Shown: positions 1 to 9,139 of the stretch, one piece after another
Position numbering within the stretch: position 1 is the stretch's first letter
Layout of the letters: each line of letters begins with the position of its first letter
Assembly (NCBI RefSeq): GCF_016859125.1
Contig: NZ_CP069338.1
Span: 496,001-560,000, forward strand
Reading direction: 5' to 3'
DNA from: Archangium violaceum
GTDB lineage: Bacteria; Myxococcota; Myxococcia; Myxococcales; Myxococcaceae
Length of the DNA stretch: 64,000 bases
Program-made: the position numbers and the translations under genes
Notes under the pieces: model-generated
Databases searched by the model: none
The model's input: the letters and a program-made list of their open reading frames with translations, nothing else
Told to the model about the DNA's origin: nothing

Positions 1-603
1 GCCCTTCTTCGCGGAGACGACGGCCGAGCGCAGGCGGCCCTTCTGGACGCACAGCTCGCGAGCGCCACGGCGCAGGCCCGCGTCCTCGGCCACGCGCTCG
101 GCACAGATGTCACGCGCTCCGGCGAGCGCCGTCTCCAGGTCCGGCACGTCCTTGTCCGGTTTGACGAACGCGCGCGCCTTGGCGGCCACGTCGTCCCTCT
201 TTCCCGGCTCCTGCTTCCACAGCAGGTCCGCGAGCGGCTCCAGGCCCCGCTCCCGGGCAATGGCCGCGCGCGTGCGGCGCTTGGGCTTGTACGGGAGGTA
301 GAGGTCTTCCAGCTCGGTGCGCGTCTTCGCGCGCTTGAGCGCCTGGGCCAGCTCGGGGGTGAGCTTCCCCTGCCCCTCGATGCTGCGGAGGATCGTCTCC
401 CGGCGCGCGTCCAGCTCCTCGCGCTCGGCGGCACGGTCCAGGATGGTTTGAATCTGGACCTCGTCGAGGCCACCCGTGGCCTCCTTGCGATAACGGGCGA
501 TGAAGGGGACGGTCGCTCCTTCGGCGCTCAGCGCCAGGGTCCGATCCACCTGCTCGGGCTTGAGGCCCAGTTCCTTCGACAGCTCGACGGCGTAGGCGTG
601 CAT
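1..603 (-). CDS. tex: Tex-family RNA-binding transcription accessory protein, N-terminal part
   Basis: The reading frame opens with ATG at 603 on the minus strand and runs off the left edge without a stop, giving about 201 residues. It starts MHAYAVELSKELGL and contains the Tex N-terminal signature PFIARYRKEATGGLDEVQI near residues 33-51, followed by the helical stretch with LYLPYKPKRRTRA near residue 100. Tex proteins (about 770 residues) combine an N-terminal helical region, a YqgF/RuvX-like domain, helix-hairpin-helix motifs and a C-terminal S1 RNA-binding domain. Only the N-terminal quarter is in the window, so the nuclease-like and S1 domains cannot be checked. The family is linked to transcription and RNA metabolism. 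Identification from the N-terminal signature is firm. Confidence 0.9.
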   Translation of the reverse strand, partial: MHAYAVELSKELGLKPEQVDRTLALSAEGATVPFIARYRKEATGGLDEVQIQTILDRAAEREELDARRETILRSIEGQGKLTPELAQALKRAKTRTELEDLYLPYKPKRRTRAAIARERGLEPLADLLWKQEPGKRDDVAAKARAFVKPDKDVPDLETALAGARDICAERVAEDAGLRRGARELCVQKGRLRSAVVSAKKG

Positions 604-678
604 GGCGACACAAACCCTACACCATCCCACACAAAATGGCGAGTCCCCCGGACGGCCGCCAGGGGACCCGGCCGGGGA

Positions 679-1464
679 CTACGGGACGGAGGGCACCTCA
701 CCGGTGAGCACGCAGATGAGGGCGTCCGGGTCGCACTTCACCGGGAAGCTGGGGTTGATGCCCGAGCCGCGCAGGCGGCCATTCTCCGGATCCGGGTCCG
801 GGTCGCACTTCGGCTCATCCGGCACCTTCACCTTGTCCTTCTTGCCATCCCCATCGGCATCGGTATCGAGCTCGACTTCCTTCCAGCAGCTCACCACCGG
901 CCAGATGCCCTTCACCGTGTACTCGGCGGTGCAGTCGTTCTCGGTGTAGCGCAGGTCCGCGACGAACTGCGTCCCCGGGACGTCGGGCGTGTTGTAGATG
1001 CGCAGGTTGGACCACGCATAGGTGAGGTCCAGGGCGGGAGTCCGCGCCACCAGCCGCGTCGGCGTGAGCGTGGGCACCTCGCAGAAGTTGTCCGGGCCCG
1101 GAGCGTCCGTCGTCAACTCGCCCACGGAGTTCGGCTGGCTCGGCGCATCCGGATCCAACACGACATCGGAGTCGGCCATCAGCGTGCCCACGGGCTCGGT
1201 GCGGATGGCCACCGTGTCCTTCGCATTGGGGTCCTGGCTGAAGTACTTCTGCAGGCCCACCTTGCCCGGCTTGTGCTGGGAGCACGAGGCCGTCGCGTCC
1301 TGCCCCGGCTTCAACGTGTAGGTGGCCGCGAACGAGCCGGTGGAGCCGTCCGACACGGCGCGAGCCACCACGCACTGCGCGTCCTGCTGGACGGAGCCGC
1401 AGGCGCCCAGGGTGGCGGCGAGCACCACCCCACCCGTACCCAATCCCATCAGTCGAAGATTCAT
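679..1464 (-). CDS. Putative lipoprotein of unknown function
   Basis: This 261-residue protein begins MNLRLMGLGTGGVVLAATLGACGS, a lipoprotein signal with a likely lipobox ATLGAC around residues 17-22. The mature part is rich in Asp and Pro and has several cysteines (for example CEVP, CTAEY, SCWKEVELD). A stretch DTDADGDGKKDKVKV looks like a calcium-binding thrombospondin type-3 or dockerin-like Asp repeat. It starts only 18 bp after the stop of the TonB-dependent receptor on the same strand, so the two are probably co-transcribed and may form an outer-membrane receptor/lipoprotein pair. No enzyme family is recognised. Confidence 0.8.
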   Translation of the reverse strand: MNLRLMGLGTGGVVLAATLGACGSVQQDAQCVVARAVSDGSTGSFAATYTLKPGQDATASCSQHKPGKVGLQKYFSQDPNAKDTVAIRTEPVGTLMADSDVVLDPDAPSQPNSVGELTTDAPGPDNFCEVPTLTPTRLVARTPALDLTYAWSNLRIYNTPDVPGTQFVADLRYTENDCTAEYTVKGIWPVVSCWKEVELDTDADGDGKKDKVKVPDEPKCDPDPDPENGRLRGSGINPSFPVKCDPDALICVLTGEVPSVP

Positions 1465-1482
1465 GGTGTCTCTCCCGGGTGC

Positions 1483-4400
1483 CTAGAAGCTCAGCTTGAC
1501 GCCGAAGCGGATGGAGCGGGGCGCCTGATACGCGATCGGCTTCTTGAAGTTGGGGTTGATGTCCGCGTTGGTGATGGCCGTGTTGGTGCTGGTGGCCAGG
1601 ACGCGGCAGCTGGAGCTGGGCTCATCCGTCCGGCAGCTCTCGACGTCCGCCGGCTTGCCATCCACCTCGATGGCGTGGACGCGGGTGGTGGTGAAGGTCT
1701 GGTCCACGGCCGTCACCTGCTGGAAGTTGAAGACGTTGAAGACGTCCATGGAGATGCTGAGCGTGTAGTCGCCGGAGAGCCGCTGACTGACGCCCACGTG
1801 CCCGTCGACGTTGTGGACCCAGGGCATCCGGCCCGCGCTGCCTCGCGGCAGGATGAACGTCTCCGAGCCGCTGCGCCGGGGGTGGTAGCCCAGGTAGTTG
1901 AGCGGCGAGCCCGAGCGGGCACGGTAGCCACCGCCGATGTCGAGGCTCAGGTCCCGGCTCAGCCGGAACTCCTTGGCGCCGAAGGCCTTGAAGGCATGCG
2001 TGCGGTCACCCGGCAGCGGGCCGTCGCGGTTGACGGTGAGCGACAGCAGGTCGAAGTCGCGCGTCAGGTTGGGCGAGAGCTGATTGGTGTCCGCGCGGAA
2101 GAGGCCCGAGTAGTTGCCGCGCAGCGAGGACCACGTGTAGCTGAGCTGCGCCAGCCAGCCGTCCGAGAAGCTCTTGGTGTAGTAGACGTTCACCGCGTCG
2201 TAGTCGCGGCGGGCCAGCGGGAAGTCCGAGGAGGAGCCCTTGCCCGGATTGCCCAGGAAGAAGGTGCTGCCGTCGTCGCGGCTCATGTCCTCGATGACGT
2301 CGTTGAGGTAGCGCTTCGTGTACGAGACGCCCAGGCGGCCGAGCCCCAGCTCGTACTCGCCACCCACGACGAGCTCGTCGCTGGACTGGGCGCGGATCTT
2401 CGGATCCACCGGCACGCGATCACCGCCCTCGGCGTTCCAGTACTGGTTGGGGCTCTCCGTGCCGCCGATGACCTGGCGGTTGCTGTCCACGTTGCAGTCC
2501 CCACCGGGCGCGAGGTCGTTGGGATCCCTCGGATCACAGGCGGGCGCGTTGTAGGTGGCCGACAGCAATTGCTGCTGGGGGAAGGACAGATCGGCCAGAT
2601 CGAGCGGGACGTTCTCGTAGAAGCGGGCGAAGTTGACGAAGAGCTTCGAGCGGCCCTGCTGGGTGAAGTCATAGATGACGCCGACACGGGGCGACCACTG
2701 GTTGGGCAGGCTCAGGCCCACCTGGCCGTCGTCGCCCCAGATGGTCTGCGCGTCGTAGCGCACGCCCAGGTTGACCGTCACCTTGTCGAGGATGGCCCAG
2801 CTGTCCTGGACGAAGCCGCCCACCGTCAGCGAGGTGGACGTCCGCTCCTTGCTCGGCAGCGGCACGATGGAGTCCGGTCCGTCGAGGTAGCCGTACTGGT
2901 TGAGCGTGAAGAAGCACGAGCCACTCGCGCACTCCTGCCAGGGCGCCAGACCGGTGCGCGCGCGGTTGTTGTAGAAGCTCGCGCCCTCCGCGTCGACGCC
3001 GGCCTTGATGACGTGGTGGCCGAGCGCCTCGAGCAGGTACGTGCCGAGCACCTTGCCCTGGTAGCGGTCCAGCTCCGAGATGCTGATGGTGCCCGGCCCT
3101 CCCGACGCGTACGAGGAGACGGGGCACCGGGTCGCATACACCCCCGCGGGCAGCTCCGCGGGAGAGTCACAGACGGAGGGATCCGGGAGCTGCTCGAACT
3201 CGGTGATGCTGTGCCAGTCTCGCGCCGTCGTCCCGTTGTTCCGCACACTGCGCGTGCGCCGCCACGCGATGTTGGACCGCGAGGAGAGCCCCTGCCCGCT
3301 GGAGAGCCCCGAGCCATCCGACGGGAGGATGGAGGCGTCCTGGTGGTGCCAGCCGAGCGTCGCGTCGATGAGCAGCGACTTGTTGAGGAAGGAGGAGGAC
3401 TGCTTGGCCACGATGTCCAGCGCGCCGCCCGTGCGCCGGGTGGCGATGGCCTCATAGGAACCCTGGACGTACGCGGTGCAGGACAGCCCGCTGCACACCT
3501 CGGGAGCACCATCGCGGCTGAAGGAATACCGGCCCGCCCCGCCCGACCAGGTCGGCGTGCCGTACACCGTCAGCGACAGGTTGTGGTCCGGGTTGAAGAG
3601 GTAGGTGAGCTTGCCGATGTATTGGACGGTGCGCTCGTCCGCGAAGCGGTCCACCCGGGTACCGTCGATGGGAGTGGCGACCTGATAGCCCGTGACCGGA
3701 TCCTTGCGTGCCTCGCCCACCTTGGCGCAGCCGTTCGCCTCGTCCACCTGCGTGCAGATGTCCAGGGTGCTGAGCTGACGCGACACCTGGATGCGATTGA
3801 ACGAGGGCGCCACGCCAGCGAAGAACCAGAGCTTGTCCTTCACGATGGGGCCACCCAGCTCGAAGCCGAAGTCCCCCTGGTTCCACGGCGTGCCCCGCGC
3901 GGAGATGACGCTCCCCGCCTGTTGGATCACCGGGCCCGCCGACTGCAGGGCTCCCGGCGCGACGTTGCCGAAGAAGGAGCCGTGGAACTCGTTGGAGCCG
4001 GACTTGGTCACCACGTTCATCACGCCACCCGTGGAGCGGCCGTACTCGGGCATGTAGCCACCGGTGATGACGTTGACCTCCTTCACGAACTCCACCGAGA
4101 GCGGCGTGCCAATGGTGCCCACCGCCGGGTCATTCACCGACAGGCCATCCACCACGAACTGGTTCTCCGGCGAGGTGCCGCCGTTGATGCTCACCCCGAA
4201 GTTGTCCTCCTGCGCGCCGGGCGCCAGCTCGGCCAGGGACTCGAAGGAGCGCGACGCCGAGCCCTTCGAGCCCGGACGGTTCAACGCGAGGTTCCTGAGC
4301 ATGCTGGCGTCGACGCTCAGGCCCGAGGCGCTCGAGCCCACGTCCACCGTCGGAGGGGTGGCCGTGACGATCACCTCCTCGCTCAGCCCCGCCTCCGGCA

Positions 4401-4764
4401 GCAGCTCCACGTTGACGCGGATGGTGCGGTCCAGGCGCAGCTGGATGTCCGAGCGCACATAGGGGCGGAAGCCCTCGGTATCCACCCGGAGGGTGTAGAG
4501 GCCCGGCGGGAGCTGGGGAATGCGGTACTGACCGCTGGCATCGGAGAGCACCACCTGCTCGCCTTGAAGGCTCGGAGAGGTGGCCGTCACCACCGCGTCC
4601 GACAGCGGTTTCTTGTCCGCCGAATTGATGATCCTACCGATGATGACCGCGGAACCCTGGGCCATCGCGCTGGTGCCCGACAGCAACAACAGGACACACC
4701 CCGCGCGCGCGAGTTGAACGAGCGAAGACAAAGGACTGACCCCCTCCTGTGAAGAGGGCCACAC
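1483..4764 (-). CDS. TonB-dependent outer-membrane receptor with carboxypeptidase-regulatory-like N-terminal domain
   Basis: The 1,093-residue protein has an N-terminal signal peptide ending near AMAQG (about residue 36). A carboxypeptidase-regulatory-like beta-sandwich follows (about residues 38-125: VIIGRIINSADKKPLSDAVV, then SGQYRIPQLPPGLYTL). The TonB plug comes next, with VDGLSVNDPAVG and VNVITGGYMPEYGRSTGGV near residues 205-245. The rest is a long beta-barrel ending RSIRFGVKLSF with a terminal Phe, as expected for outer-membrane barrels. This OAR-like architecture is common in myxobacteria. The substrate cannot be read from sequence; the neighbouring M14 peptidase upstream (29-bp gap) and lipoprotein downstream suggest uptake or processing of peptide material. 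That link is inference. Confidence 0.92.
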   Translation of the reverse strand: MWPSSQEGVSPLSSLVQLARAGCVLLLLSGTSAMAQGSAVIIGRIINSADKKPLSDAVVTATSPSLQGEQVVLSDASGQYRIPQLPPGLYTLRVDTEGFRPYVRSDIQLRLDRTIRVNVELLPEAGLSEEVIVTATPPTVDVGSSASGLSVDASMLRNLALNRPGSKGSASRSFESLAELAPGAQEDNFGVSINGGTSPENQFVVDGLSVNDPAVGTIGTPLSVEFVKEVNVITGGYMPEYGRSTGGVMNVVTKSGSNEFHGSFFGNVAPGALQSAGPVIQQAGSVISARGTPWNQGDFGFELGGPIVKDKLWFFAGVAPSFNRIQVSRQLSTLDICTQVDEANGCAKVGEARKDPVTGYQVATPIDGTRVDRFADERTVQYIGKLTYLFNPDHNLSLTVYGTPTWSGGAGRYSFSRDGAPEVCSGLSCTAYVQGSYEAIATRRTGGALDIVAKQSSSFLNKSLLIDATLGWHHQDASILPSDGSGLSSGQGLSSRSNIAWRRTRSVRNNGTTARDWHSITEFEQLPDPSVCDSPAELPAGVYATRCPVSSYASGGPGTISISELDRYQGKVLGTYLLEALGHHVIKAGVDAEGASFYNNRARTGLAPWQECASGSCFFTLNQYGYLDGPDSIVPLPSKERTSTSLTVGGFVQDSWAILDKVTVNLGVRYDAQTIWGDDGQVGLSLPNQWSPRVGVIYDFTQQGRSKLFVNFARFYENVPLDLADLSFPQQQLLSATYNAPACDPRDPNDLAPGGDCNVDSNRQVIGGTESPNQYWNAEGGDRVPVDPKIRAQSSDELVVGGEYELGLGRLGVSYTKRYLNDVIEDMSRDDGSTFFLGNPGKGSSSDFPLARRDYDAVNVYYTKSFSDGWLAQLSYTWSSLRGNYSGLFRADTNQLSPNLTRDFDLLSLTVNRDGPLPGDRTHAFKAFGAKEFRLSRDLSLDIGGGYRARSGSPLNYLGYHPRRSGSETFILPRGSAGRMPWVHNVDGHVGVSQRLSGDYTLSISMDVFNVFNFQQVTAVDQTFTTTRVHAIEVDGKPADVESCRTDEPSSSCRVLATSTNTAITNADINPNFKKPIAYQAPRSIRFGVKLSF

Positions 4765-4793
4765 CTTAGCCCCACTTTCGCCGAAGCCGAGAA

Positions 4794-6077
4794 TCAGCGC
4801 GCGTAACGGACGATTCGCTCCACCCGGTACTCCCCGGCAGCCCCCTCCGGCCGCAGCAGCATCAGCTCCGCGGGCAGGCCCACACCCAGTGTGCGTCCAC
4901 TCCGGGACGGCAAGGGCAACACGTCCCCTTCCTTCACGCCTTCGGGAGGGAGCGGCACAACGGTGAGTCCGGCTCCGTCCACCTCCTCCACGGCCCCGTG
5001 GACGCGCAGGTCGCCCAGTTCCTCGATGGAGCCGGCGAGTACCACGGAGGGTGTGCCCTCACGAGTACGCACCGCCTGGGTCGCGGCGATGCCGATGTCC
5101 GCGACGAAGGCCTCGCCCGCCTCACCGAAGACGTGGGCCCCCCGGATGACGAGGTGCAGCAGGCCCTTGCTGTCGTTGAGGGGGATGGACTCGTAGCGCT
5201 CGAGGTCCGCGTGCTCCACCGCCCCGCTCGCGAGCGCCTCCAGGGCGGACACCAGGGCCACGAAGTTGAGCCGGAGCAGCGGCTCGTCGGACTCGGGCGC
5301 GGACCACGGGCCGGTCTCGATGAGCACGGTGGGGGTGCCCCAGCGCACCAGGTTGTCGCCGAAGGCCCGGGTCTCGAAGGAGTCGTCGTAGCGGCCGATC
5401 TGCCCGGGCGCGAGCGGCTCGAGCGCATCGCGGATGACGGCGCATACCTTCTTGGCGAGCACCCGCCCCGGGTTGTCGCCACGCGACGCGTCGAAGGGCG
5501 GAGCGAGCAGCGAGATGGAGGCGGGCCTGCCGGTGCCGCCCACCGCCGTCCGCCAGCCCTGGTTGTGGAGGTTGAAGCCGAGCCACGGTTGGAGCCGGTC
5601 CCGGAGCGCCTTGAGCGTACGGCCCTCGGGGGTCTGGAGCGCCAGCGCGTCCCGGTTGATGTCGATGCCCTGCGCGTTGCGTCGCTGGAAGCGCTCGGCG
5701 CCGTCGGGGTTGAGCAGGGGCAGGGCGTGCAGGGTGAGCGCGGAGAGCAGCCGGGCGACCCGGGGGTGCTCGCGATGGCGGCGGACGTACTCGAGGAGGT
5801 CGAGCAGCGCCGTGGTGGCGGTGGGCTCGTCCCCGTGCATCTGGGACCAGAGCAGGACGTGCCGGGGGCCGGAGCCGAAGCGGATGAGGTTGAGCGAGCG
5901 GCCCTCCACGGAGCGCCCCACCTCCTCCACCTGGAACAGCTCCGGCGCCGACGCCTGGAAGTGCCGGAGCCGGGCCTCCACGTGGAGATGGCGGACGAGC
6001 GCGGGCGGAGGGAGGCCCTGGAGACGGACCTCGGCCCAGAGGTCGAAGAGCTCGCGAGGTGAGGCGGGGGCGGTCAC
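4794..6077 (-). CDS. M14-family zinc carboxypeptidase
   Basis: A 427-residue protein whose start codon is GTG at 6077. The zinc site HxxE is visible as MHGDEPT (His81, Glu84), the second zinc His as NLHNQG, and the catalytic Glu is probably in VLIETGPWS. The preceding stretch EVGRSVEGRSLNLIRFGSG is the usual first strand of M14 enzymes. A C-terminal region of about 110 residues (after LERYESIPLND) has beta-rich character and no recognised function. No obvious signal peptide is present, so it may act in the cytoplasm. It precedes the TonB-dependent receptor by 29 bp on the same strand. Only 40 bp separate its start from the divergent symporter, so promoters must overlap coding sequence or the true start is slightly further in. 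Confidence 0.88.
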   Translation of the reverse strand: MTAPASPRELFDLWAEVRLQGLPPPALVRHLHVEARLRHFQASAPELFQVEEVGRSVEGRSLNLIRFGSGPRHVLLWSQMHGDEPTATTALLDLLEYVRRHREHPRVARLLSALTLHALPLLNPDGAERFQRRNAQGIDINRDALALQTPEGRTLKALRDRLQPWLGFNLHNQGWRTAVGGTGRPASISLLAPPFDASRGDNPGRVLAKKVCAVIRDALEPLAPGQIGRYDDSFETRAFGDNLVRWGTPTVLIETGPWSAPESDEPLLRLNFVALVSALEALASGAVEHADLERYESIPLNDSKGLLHLVIRGAHVFGEAGEAFVADIGIAATQAVRTREGTPSVVLAGSIEELGDLRVHGAVEEVDGAGLTVVPLPPEGVKEGDVLPLPSRSGRTLGVGLPAELMLLRPEGAAGEYRVERIVRYAR

Positions 6078-6117
6078 GAAGATCCTCTCTGTTCCGGTGG
6101 GTGCCCTGGCTGCGCGG

Positions 6118-7494
6118 ATGGGAGATTATGCCGGGCACATGCTGCCTGAACCCATTCGCAACGCGATCGATGTCGCCAGCAACTTCGTCTGGGGTCCCTG
6201 GACCATGGCCCTCTTGTTGGGAACTGGAGTGTTCCTGACGATCCGGCTGCGATTCGTTCAGGTAGCGCGCTTCCGGGAGGGACTGCGAGCGATGGTGCCA
6301 GCCCAGGCGAGCGGCGCCGGCACGCTGAGCCCCTTCCAGGCGTTCATGACGGCGCTCGCCGCGTCGATTGGCACGGGCAACATCGCGGGAGTGGCCACGG
6401 CCATCGTGAGCGGCGGGCCGGGGGCGCTGTTCTGGATCTGGGTGTATGGCTTCTTCGCCACGGCCATCAAGTTCTGCGAGGCCGTGCTGGGCATCCAGTA
6501 CCGCAAGGTGCAGGGGGAGCGGCTCTCCGCGGGTCCGATGCACTACCTGAAGGACGGGCTGGGCTCGCCGAAGCTGGCCTGGCTCTACGCGGTCATCGCC
6601 GGCGTGGCGGCGCTCACGACGACGCCCTTCACCCAGCCGAACTCCATGGCGGTGGTGCTGCAGAGCCAGTTCTCGATTCCCCCGCTGGCCTCGGGCGTGG
6701 CCATCGCGGTGCTCACGTGGCTGGTGGTCATCGGTGGCGTGAAGAGCATCGGCCGCGCGGCGGAGCGCCTCGCGCCCCTGAAGGTGGGGCTCTACCTGGC
6801 CGGAGGGCTCGTCGTCATCCTCACCCACGCGGCGCAGCTGCCCGCGGTGTTCGCGCTCATCTTCCGCGAGGCGTTCTCCCTGGAGGCGGCCGGAGGAGGC
6901 GCCGCCGGAGTGGGGATGATGGCCGCCATGCGCTACGGGATTGCCCGAGGCATCTACGCCAACGAGGCCGGGTACGGCACGGCGGCGGTGGCGTATGGCA
7001 CGGCGCGCACGGATGCGCCGGTGCGGCAGGGGCTCCAGGCGGTGATGGAGGTGTTCATCGTCTCGTGCGTCACGTCGACCATGAGCGCGCTGGTGATTCT
7101 CACGAGTGGCGCGTGGACATCCGGGCTCACGAGCACGGCGGTGGTGGCCCAGGCCTTCAACACGGCGATGCCCACGGTGGGAGGGTGGATCGTCGCGTTC
7201 TGCGCCTTCCTGTTTGGCTACACGACGCTGATCGGCTGGGCGTACTACGGCGAGCAGTTCCTCGAGTATGCCTTTGGGCTGCGCGTCACCCTGCCCTACC
7301 GTTGGCTGTACTGCGGCCTGGTGGTCTTCGGTGCCATGGGCAAGGTGGAAACCATCTGGGCCTGGGGCGACCTGATGAATGGCTTGCAGGTGTTCCCCAA
7401 CCTCGTGGGCCTGATTGGGTTGAGCGGCGTGGCGGCGTCGATGCTGCGCCAGCCCAGGCCGAAGCAGGAGGAAGCCACCGCGCCCGTGGCCTGA
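6118..7494 (+). CDS. AGCS-family sodium/alanine (glycine) symporter
   Basis: The protein is about 458 residues from ATG 6118; an in-frame ATG at 6139 (MLPEPIRNAID) is an equally good start, and neither has a well-spaced ribosome-binding site. AGCS family signatures are clear: GPWTMALLLGTGVFLTIRL near the start, FQAFMTALAASIGTGNIAGV about residues 80-100, then GGPGALFWIWVYGF, and YANEAGYGTAAVAYGTA in the middle. About 10-11 hydrophobic segments are visible, as expected. Family members import alanine or glycine with sodium. It diverges from the M14 peptidase gene, which makes scavenging of peptide-derived amino acids plausible, though this is only inferred from proximity. Confidence 0.92.
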   Translation: MGDYAGHMLPEPIRNAIDVASNFVWGPWTMALLLGTGVFLTIRLRFVQVARFREGLRAMVPAQASGAGTLSPFQAFMTALAASIGTGNIAGVATAIVSGGPGALFWIWVYGFFATAIKFCEAVLGIQYRKVQGERLSAGPMHYLKDGLGSPKLAWLYAVIAGVAALTTTPFTQPNSMAVVLQSQFSIPPLASGVAIAVLTWLVVIGGVKSIGRAAERLAPLKVGLYLAGGLVVILTHAAQLPAVFALIFREAFSLEAAGGGAAGVGMMAAMRYGIARGIYANEAGYGTAAVAYGTARTDAPVRQGLQAVMEVFIVSCVTSTMSALVILTSGAWTSGLTSTAVVAQAFNTAMPTVGGWIVAFCAFLFGYTTLIGWAYYGEQFLEYAFGLRVTLPYRWLYCGLVVFGAMGKVETIWAWGDLMNGLQVFPNLVGLIGLSGVAASMLRQPRPKQEEATAPVA

Positions 7495-7538
7495 GTGGGT
7501 ATTGAAAGCGGTGAGGCGCGAAGGGGGCAGGGAGTAAC

Positions 7539-8234
7539 GTGGGCGGCATGAGCCCGCGGATTCCCATGAAGTGGCTGCTCCTCCTCGGCATGCTGCTCGG
7601 CGCGTGTGTCACCTCCGCGCCCGCCGTACACGAAGATGGCGAAGCTCTGGGTGCCGTGTCCTCCTGGGAGGAGGCCCGTGCGGACCCGAGCTGCGTGGTG
7701 CCACTGTGCGAGGGGGAGCGGTGCGTCATCTGGCGCTGCCAGGACGTGGTGGAGGTGGACTCCCACCCCGTGGTGCTGGCGAAGGGGACCCTGACTCTCC
7801 GCCCTCCGGGCAATCCCACCCGCTGGTGGGGACGCCCTCTGGCCGCGCCTGTCGGTACGGAACCCGTCTTCGAAATCCCCTGGCACAACTGGAACATCCG
7901 CGGCCAGTATGCACCCAGGGCTCTGCGCCCCCCGTGTCTCCCCTCTCGAGAACCTTTCGAAAAACATCACATCTTTCCGCAACAGCAACGCCTGGCCAAG
8001 TGGTTCGCAAGCAGGAATATCGACATTCATGCTTTCACCATCCGTCTGCCCAAGAGATTCCACGCCTGGCTGCACAGTGGCGGACCCGAAGGAGGCCAAT
8101 GGAATGAAGCCTGGCGACAGTTCATGACCCAGAACCGTGATATCGCCACTGCGGAGGATATCTGGCGATTCGCATTCGAACTCATGAACAGATTCGGAGT
8201 GAACGGACCTCTCGTCCCTTATTATTGTGAATGA
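7539..8234 (+). CDS. SitA6-like polymorphic toxin lipoprotein, copy 1
   Basis: This 231-residue protein matches the myxobacterial paralogous lipoprotein family (TIGR02269-type, named SitA6 in kin-discrimination work), recognised from memory. The start is GTG 7539 with GGGAG just upstream; in-frame ATGs at 7548 and 7566 are alternatives. A lipobox LLGAC follows MKWLLLLG. The conserved middle carries CVVPLCEGERC and FEIPWHNWNIRG. The C-terminal domain contains FEKHHIFPQ, IHAFTIRLP, FHAWLHSGG and QWNEAWRQF, a His-rich arrangement reminiscent of HNH/His-Me-finger nucleases. SitA toxins are transferred between cells by TraA/TraB outer-membrane exchange and kill non-immune relatives; that function is family knowledge. 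The immunity gene follows after 25 bp. Confidence 0.82.
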   Translation: MGGMSPRIPMKWLLLLGMLLGACVTSAPAVHEDGEALGAVSSWEEARADPSCVVPLCEGERCVIWRCQDVVEVDSHPVVLAKGTLTLRPPGNPTRWWGRPLAAPVGTEPVFEIPWHNWNIRGQYAPRALRPPCLPSREPFEKHHIFPQQQRLAKWFASRNIDIHAFTIRLPKRFHAWLHSGGPEGGQWNEAWRQFMTQNRDIATAEDIWRFAFELMNRFGVNGPLVPYYCE

Positions 8235-8259
8235 GAAACGAGGCGCGGACCCCACACGC

Positions 8260-8973
8260 ATGCGCTACTTCAGAATCAAGGGCGATAGAGGCTCGGATTA
8301 CACTGGGTACATCGATGGCTCCTACAAGTGGGGGCTTCCGGGCATCATCTGCCCTGCTTGCAAAGCAACGTGGAGTGCCGGTTCCAAGGCGTACCCCTCG
8401 GTGGATCTGACCCCGGTGGCATTCCTGGCGGACTTCGAGAAAGCCCGGGCCGAGCCCCTCGACGAGTATGAAAGGCTGAGTGAGCTGGTACGTCCTCTGC
8501 TCCCTCCAGGGGCAGTGCTGGAACCCGGCGCAACCTTTGGCTCCTTCGTGGGCAGGGCACAAGGCTTCTTTGGTCCGCTCGTGTCTCCCGACCCCTGGTG
8601 GCTATTGGTGCGGCGCGAGGCGCTCGAAAAGCTCCAGGCGGAGGGAGTGCGCGGTCTCAAGGGCTGCCCCACAGTCCTACGCTTCCGGCAGCGCAACTCG
8701 CCCGAACTCCTCGATTTGGAGCTCCTCCCCGTGGGCTGCCTGCACCCGGACTGTCTCCCCACGAACCGCAAACCGGCCTGTCCTCGTTGCGGTCGCAACA
8801 GCACTCCCCTGCCGGATGACCTCATGCTGGACGCCACCACGCTTCCCAGTCACCTGGACCTGTTCCGCCTGGAGGACTACTCCTCCGTCATCATCTGCAC
8901 CGAACGCTTCGTCGACGCCTGCCGTCGTCTAGGATTGGATGGCGTCGTCTTCCACCCCCTGCCGGCGAGGTAA
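8260..8973 (+). CDS. SitI6-like double-CXXCG immunity protein, copy 1
   Basis: The 237-residue protein starts at ATG 8260 (MRYFRIKGD), the same position as in copy 2. It belongs to the Gram-negative myxobacterial double-CXXCG family associated with SitA6 toxins. Visible Cys pairs are CPACK near residue 30 and CPRCG near residue 183, with an additional CLHPDC just before the second. The first motif has Lys in place of the usual Gly. These pairs probably bind zinc. Placed directly behind the toxin gene, it should neutralise that toxin; this is inferred from family and position. The C-terminus (PSHLDLFRLEDY, CTERFVDACRRLGLDGVVF) is nearly the same in both copies. Confidence 0.82.
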   Translation: MRYFRIKGDRGSDYTGYIDGSYKWGLPGIICPACKATWSAGSKAYPSVDLTPVAFLADFEKARAEPLDEYERLSELVRPLLPPGAVLEPGATFGSFVGRAQGFFGPLVSPDPWWLLVRREALEKLQAEGVRGLKGCPTVLRFRQRNSPELLDLELLPVGCLHPDCLPTNRKPACPRCGRNSTPLPDDLMLDATTLPSHLDLFRLEDYSSVIICTERFVDACRRLGLDGVVFHPLPAR

Positions 8974-9139
8974 GCCGATAGGCGGAACGGTTTCCCCCTG
9001 CCTGAGCGGTCTCGCGCGCAGTGGCGCTCGCACCGCTGGTGCCCTCGCCCATCTCAACGCCCAGACCAACGTCCTCACACGGACCCGCCCCCCCTCGGTG
9101 GAATTGAAGCGGTGAGGCGCGAAGGGGGCAGGGAGTAAC

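Noticed and set aside
448-4752. A very long plus-strand open frame opposite the TonB receptor.
   Set aside because: It is the antisense of three clear minus-strand genes and consists of Arg/Val/His-rich shadow sequence.
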